This document shows, in pieces, positions 61,347 through 64,000 of a stretch of DNA of 64,000 nucleotides (the stretch's first letter is position 1; every line of letters starts with the position of its first letter). The stretch lies in NCBI GenBank assembly GCA_945910815.1, contig CAMDZD010000007.1:33648-97647 (forward strand), in the 5' to 3' direction. A program made the translations under genes and the position numbers. Source of the DNA: an uncultured Clostridia bacterium (lineage in GTDB: Bacteria; Bacillota; Clostridia; Oscillospirales; Ruminococcaceae). The notes below the pieces were generated by a model that searched no databases, was not told the origin of the DNA, and saw nothing but the letters and a program-made list of their open reading frames with translations.

Positions 61347-63218
61347 TTATATATCTGCAAGATTTAAGAGTTTTCTGAGTTTATTGATTTTGCCGATTTG
61401 CTGTGCATTGAGGTTCAGCAAACTTTTGTAATGCTGAATAACCTCGCTGTTTACAGCGTGAATGAGAATATGGGCTTCCTGACATATCAGTATCAGGTTG
61501 CCGTAGCTGTCATCATGTGATATGCTATAGGGGATTTTATGATGACAATGGATATTGCCTATTTCAAGAATTTTGCCTGTAATACTGCACTTTCCGTGGG
61601 AAGCACAATACAGTGACAAGCGGTTATCATTATATTCTATACTTCGATTGAGAATAGGATTTCTCATCATATAATGTAATACTGCGATATTTACAGTTTC
61701 GAGCATTTTATGGATTTCTGCTCTGCCCTCTGCTGTATAATTGTTGATAACCTTTTTCTTATCCATAGGATTTTTGTGCTGTACATATCCTAACGGAATA
61801 ATGGGATTCCCATTGATATAGCGGATTTCTCTGCTTTTTCCGTAGTGTTCTTTAATGTACCCGCACAAAGGCTTTCCGTGCCTTTTTAGTTTTCTCTTAG
61901 TTCTTGCATAAAATTTTCGGGAGATTTGAAAAGCGATTTTGTCAAATACTTTTCTCACATGAGTTGCATAGCTATAATAATTATGAACGCCTATGACATA
62001 GGAATTGTAGAACGTTATATGCTTAAATTCTTCCTTGTCGTTGATAGGCTTTTCAATCAGTTTAACAGTCTGTGAGGCTTTCTTTTTTATCTTGCGGATT
62101 GCCTTATCTGTGAGAATGGATTTCACAACATACTTTGGTTTACCCTTGTTGTCCTTGCCTTTTGTGGTTGCAGTAATTTTGAAACCTAAAAATTCGGAAT
62201 AGCTCTTTTTTAGATTGACTATTTTCGATTTCTCAGGACTTATTTCAAGCCCTAATCGCTCTTTGAGCCACAACTTTACGGCTTCAAACATTTTAACAGC
62301 ATCGGAGCGTTTTCTGCAAAAGATTTTGAAATCATCAGCATATCTTACTATGTAACACTCTTTCAAATTACTTTTACGCAGTGCAACATAGGTACTGCTC
62401 CTGTCAACTGTCCCTGTTTTTAACTCCTTTCCTTTATATATTTTCCTTGTCGGAAGTGTCTCCCATTGACTTGCTACCCACCAATCCAGTTCGTTCAGAA
62501 CGATATTGGATAACAACGGCGATATAATACCGCCCTGTGGTGTACCTTTCTCTGGAAAACCTATTCCTGCAACCTCTGCTTTCAGCATGAGAGATATGAT
62601 TTTTAGAAGTTGTTTGTCCTGTATTCCCATAGTCCACATTTGCTTCAATAATTTGCCATGACTGACATTATCAAAGAATGATTTTATATCCACATCGACA
62701 ACATAATATAAATGCTGTGTCTGTACCATTTTGTAGACCTGAGCGATTGCATTTTCAGCACTTCTGTTTGGTCTGAACCCATTGCTTCGCTCAAAGAATT
62801 TCGCTTCGCATATAGGCTCAAGTATTTGCAAAAAGCATTGCTGTATCAGCCTGTCCATTATTGTGGGTATACCCAGCGGACGGGTTTTGCCATTGTCCTT
62901 TGGTATTTCCACTCTGCGGATTTTATTCGGCTGATACCATTTCAGCCTTTTCTGTATGTGTGAAATAAGATTGGATATGCTCCATTTGTTCAAATCTTCA
63001 ATTGTTTTTCCGTCTGCTCCTGCTGTTTTACTGCCCTTATTCTTTTTAATGTTCCTGTAAGCAAGTTTGATATTATCTTCACTTGCCACATATTGCATAA
63101 GATGTCTGAAACAGCAATTATCCTTACTTTCTGCATACAGCTTATCAAGCGTATTCTGCAAATCGTAATACTCAGCATTCCGCAAACGTGCTTTCTTATT
63201 CGGTTTCTTCTTTGTCAA
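61347..63218 (-). CDS. ltrA: Group II intron reverse transcriptase/maturase with HNH nuclease
   Basis: 623 residues. RT domains: KTAGADGKTIEDLNKW, PLGIPTIMDRLIQQCFL, GFRPNRSAENAI, GTPQGGIISPLLSNI, and the active site VRYADDFKIFC. A maturase domain X follows (about 400-520). The C-terminal HNH motif shows CSITGKILEIG, CHHKIPYS and GNLILICQEAH. The HNH suits retrohoming into double-stranded DNA. Full length and apparently intact. Confidence 0.95.
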   Translation of the reverse strand: MTKKKPNKKARLRNAEYYDLQNTLDKLYAESKDNCCFRHLMQYVASEDNIKLAYRNIKKNKGSKTAGADGKTIEDLNKWSISNLISHIQKRLKWYQPNKIRRVEIPKDNGKTRPLGIPTIMDRLIQQCFLQILEPICEAKFFERSNGFRPNRSAENAIAQVYKMVQTQHLYYVVDVDIKSFFDNVSHGKLLKQMWTMGIQDKQLLKIISLMLKAEVAGIGFPEKGTPQGGIISPLLSNIVLNELDWWVASQWETLPTRKIYKGKELKTGTVDRSSTYVALRKSNLKECYIVRYADDFKIFCRKRSDAVKMFEAVKLWLKERLGLEISPEKSKIVNLKKSYSEFLGFKITATTKGKDNKGKPKYVVKSILTDKAIRKIKKKASQTVKLIEKPINDKEEFKHITFYNSYVIGVHNYYSYATHVRKVFDKIAFQISRKFYARTKRKLKRHGKPLCGYIKEHYGKSREIRYINGNPIIPLGYVQHKNPMDKKKVINNYTAEGRAEIHKMLETVNIAVLHYMMRNPILNRSIEYNDNRLSLYCASHGKCSITGKILEIGNIHCHHKIPYSISHDDSYGNLILICQEAHILIHAVNSEVIQHYKSLLNLNAQQIGKINKLRKLLNLADI

Positions 63219-63947
63219 AGTCAGTTACTCTCCTGTATGGATTTCGCTTTTCTTAGTCTTACCCGAACCTTTTGTTTTCAGTTATTTAAGTTTTGATTAT
63301 AGTAAATGACTAACGGCTATCCCTCCACGGCTTATTATCACCGCTTCGTAGGTACTGTGCCGTCGCTCTCAGTCAGATAAAGAAACGTTGTGTATTTCCG
63401 TTTCAACACTTCATCGTGTGCAATCACTCCATGTTCTGACCTTTCCACGTTCCAATATTCCTATCTGTACATATATATCCGTAGGCTTTGGCTTTAGTCC
63501 TGTATGCTGGGCGGTTCCTGTAAAGCCGCAGGGAATTTCATAACGAATAATTTTACTTTACCCCACATACCTCCGATGAACGGAGAACAGCATTTCTACT
63601 GTTTAGCGCTATAGACCTGTACATTCACCATTTCGTCAGTTGCTTCTTAGCAACATTCTCGCCATAGATATTTTATAGACCTCCGGCATATCATCTGCAT
63701 ATCCCACCTCTGGGACACTTGCCACGGCTTAACCCGTTTGGGCAAACTTCTGCCGACTTCAGCGGACTTTACACCATAATTACATTGTAATAATTACAGC
63801 ATACCGCAGTATCAAGTCAGGCGTTTCGGGGCGTTACTCCCTCATTCCACCTGTCGGAATATCAGTTCTCCAAGAACCGTATTCAAATATATTATATTTT
63901 CATACGACCTTGTGCGTAACCTTTTCAGTTACGAACGTGTCGTACAC

Positions 63948-64000
63948 TCGTGGGCTTCATCGACGAACAAGCGGTCGATACCGAGCTGTTCAAATGTCAG
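63948..64000 (-). CDS. Helicase gene, 5' exon fragment (runs off the right edge)
   Basis: The minus strand reads LTFEQLGIDRLFVDEAHE up to the intron start. VDEAH is the Walker B/DEAH motif of the helicase whose 3' part lies at 60862-61210. Proteins of this type are very large (often with an N6-methyltransferase domain) and belong to integrative conjugative elements of gut Firmicutes. Confidence 0.85.

Larger units (their letters stand above)
61211..63947 (-). mobile_element. Group II intron
   Basis: On the minus strand the intron begins GTGTACGAC (63947 downward; consensus GUGYG) and ends near ATCACT at 61211. Removal joins DEAHE to FKNLF in frame. It contains a reverse transcriptase gene, a domain V hairpin (61259-61292) and a domain VI-like stem with a GATAATATC/GATTACCTATC fold. 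Boundaries are set by protein continuity and could be off by one or two bases. The 730 nt before the RT gene hold the ribozyme domains I-III. Confidence 0.88.

Noticed and set aside
61347..63218. Retron or DGR reverse transcriptase
   Set aside because: The RT has maturase and HNH domains and lies within a clear group II intron with domain V and restorable exons.

Overview
The window looks like a chromosomal segment of an AT-rich gut Firmicute of the Ruminococcus/Oscillospiraceae type. This rests on gene content and style: a T-box-controlled trp operon, an agmatine/carboxyspermidine polyamine cluster, short GGAGG-type ribosome sites, canonical TTGACA-17-TATAAT promoters, and TerY-like and MoxR/vWA clusters. 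The right-hand quarter (about 47-64 kb) is accessory DNA, somewhat richer in G+C, with mobilization, recombinase and group II intron genes. The species cannot be fixed from the sequence alone. No tRNA, rRNA or CRISPR array was seen.

Positions 1-8,222 hold two back-to-back sulfur assimilation operons. The leftward one encodes a CysM-type cysteine synthase, a JAMM/Mec metalloprotease, a CysO-ThiF/MoeZ-rhodanese fusion carrying two apparent lesions, and a family 2A encapsulin shell protein cut by the window edge. The rightward one encodes a MetY-type sulfhydrylase, a siroheme/ferredoxin sulfite reductase, a TusA-like protein, a thioredoxin, a ThiS-like carrier ending in GGGQ, its E1-like activating enzyme and a second JAMM protease. 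These are the parts of two parallel protein-thiocarboxylate pathways, one to cysteine and one to homocysteine. Three AACGTT-centred operator-like palindromes lie between them.

Positions 8,263-25,430 are housekeeping: an RHH/SPFH pair, the Trp T-box and complete trpEGDCFBA operon, a PARG-like gene, and a leftward polyamine cluster (speD, speA, PAS protein, speE, speB, carboxynorspermidine dehydrogenase and decarboxylase). A terminator-containing leader of unknown class lies ahead of speD. Positions 25,692-26,468 encode a TauE/SafE exporter.

Positions 26,512-36,736 are a leftward cluster of two WYL regulators, then SWIM, HEAT-like, MoxR ATPase, DUF5682 and vWA genes, with a separate promoter for the last five. 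Then come a small protein, a Rieske-FAD oxidoreductase and a D-2-hydroxyacid dehydrogenase. Positions 39,921-46,578 form a rightward signalling cluster: zinc-ribbon/LRR protein, Ser/Thr kinase, vWA, PP2C phosphatase, GGDEF protein and a cytidine-deaminase-fold protein with a disordered tail. An IS200/IS605-like right-end scar sits inside it.

Positions 47,040-64,000 are mobile. An iteron-like repeat region is followed by a five-gene operon read leftwards from one strong promoter: a coiled-coil protein with a GrpE-like tail, a HerA/VirB4-like ATPase with a Ser/Thr/Gly-rich linker, a glycine-zipper membrane protein, a small unknown protein and an Hsp70 with a 300-residue N-terminal extension. 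I regard this operon as the best candidate for an undescribed system. It is followed by MobA/MobC, a probable oriT, a serine recombinase, and an ICE-type helicase gene broken at its 3' side by the recombinase-bearing element and split by a 2.7-kb group II intron whose removal would restore the DEAH-box reading frame.
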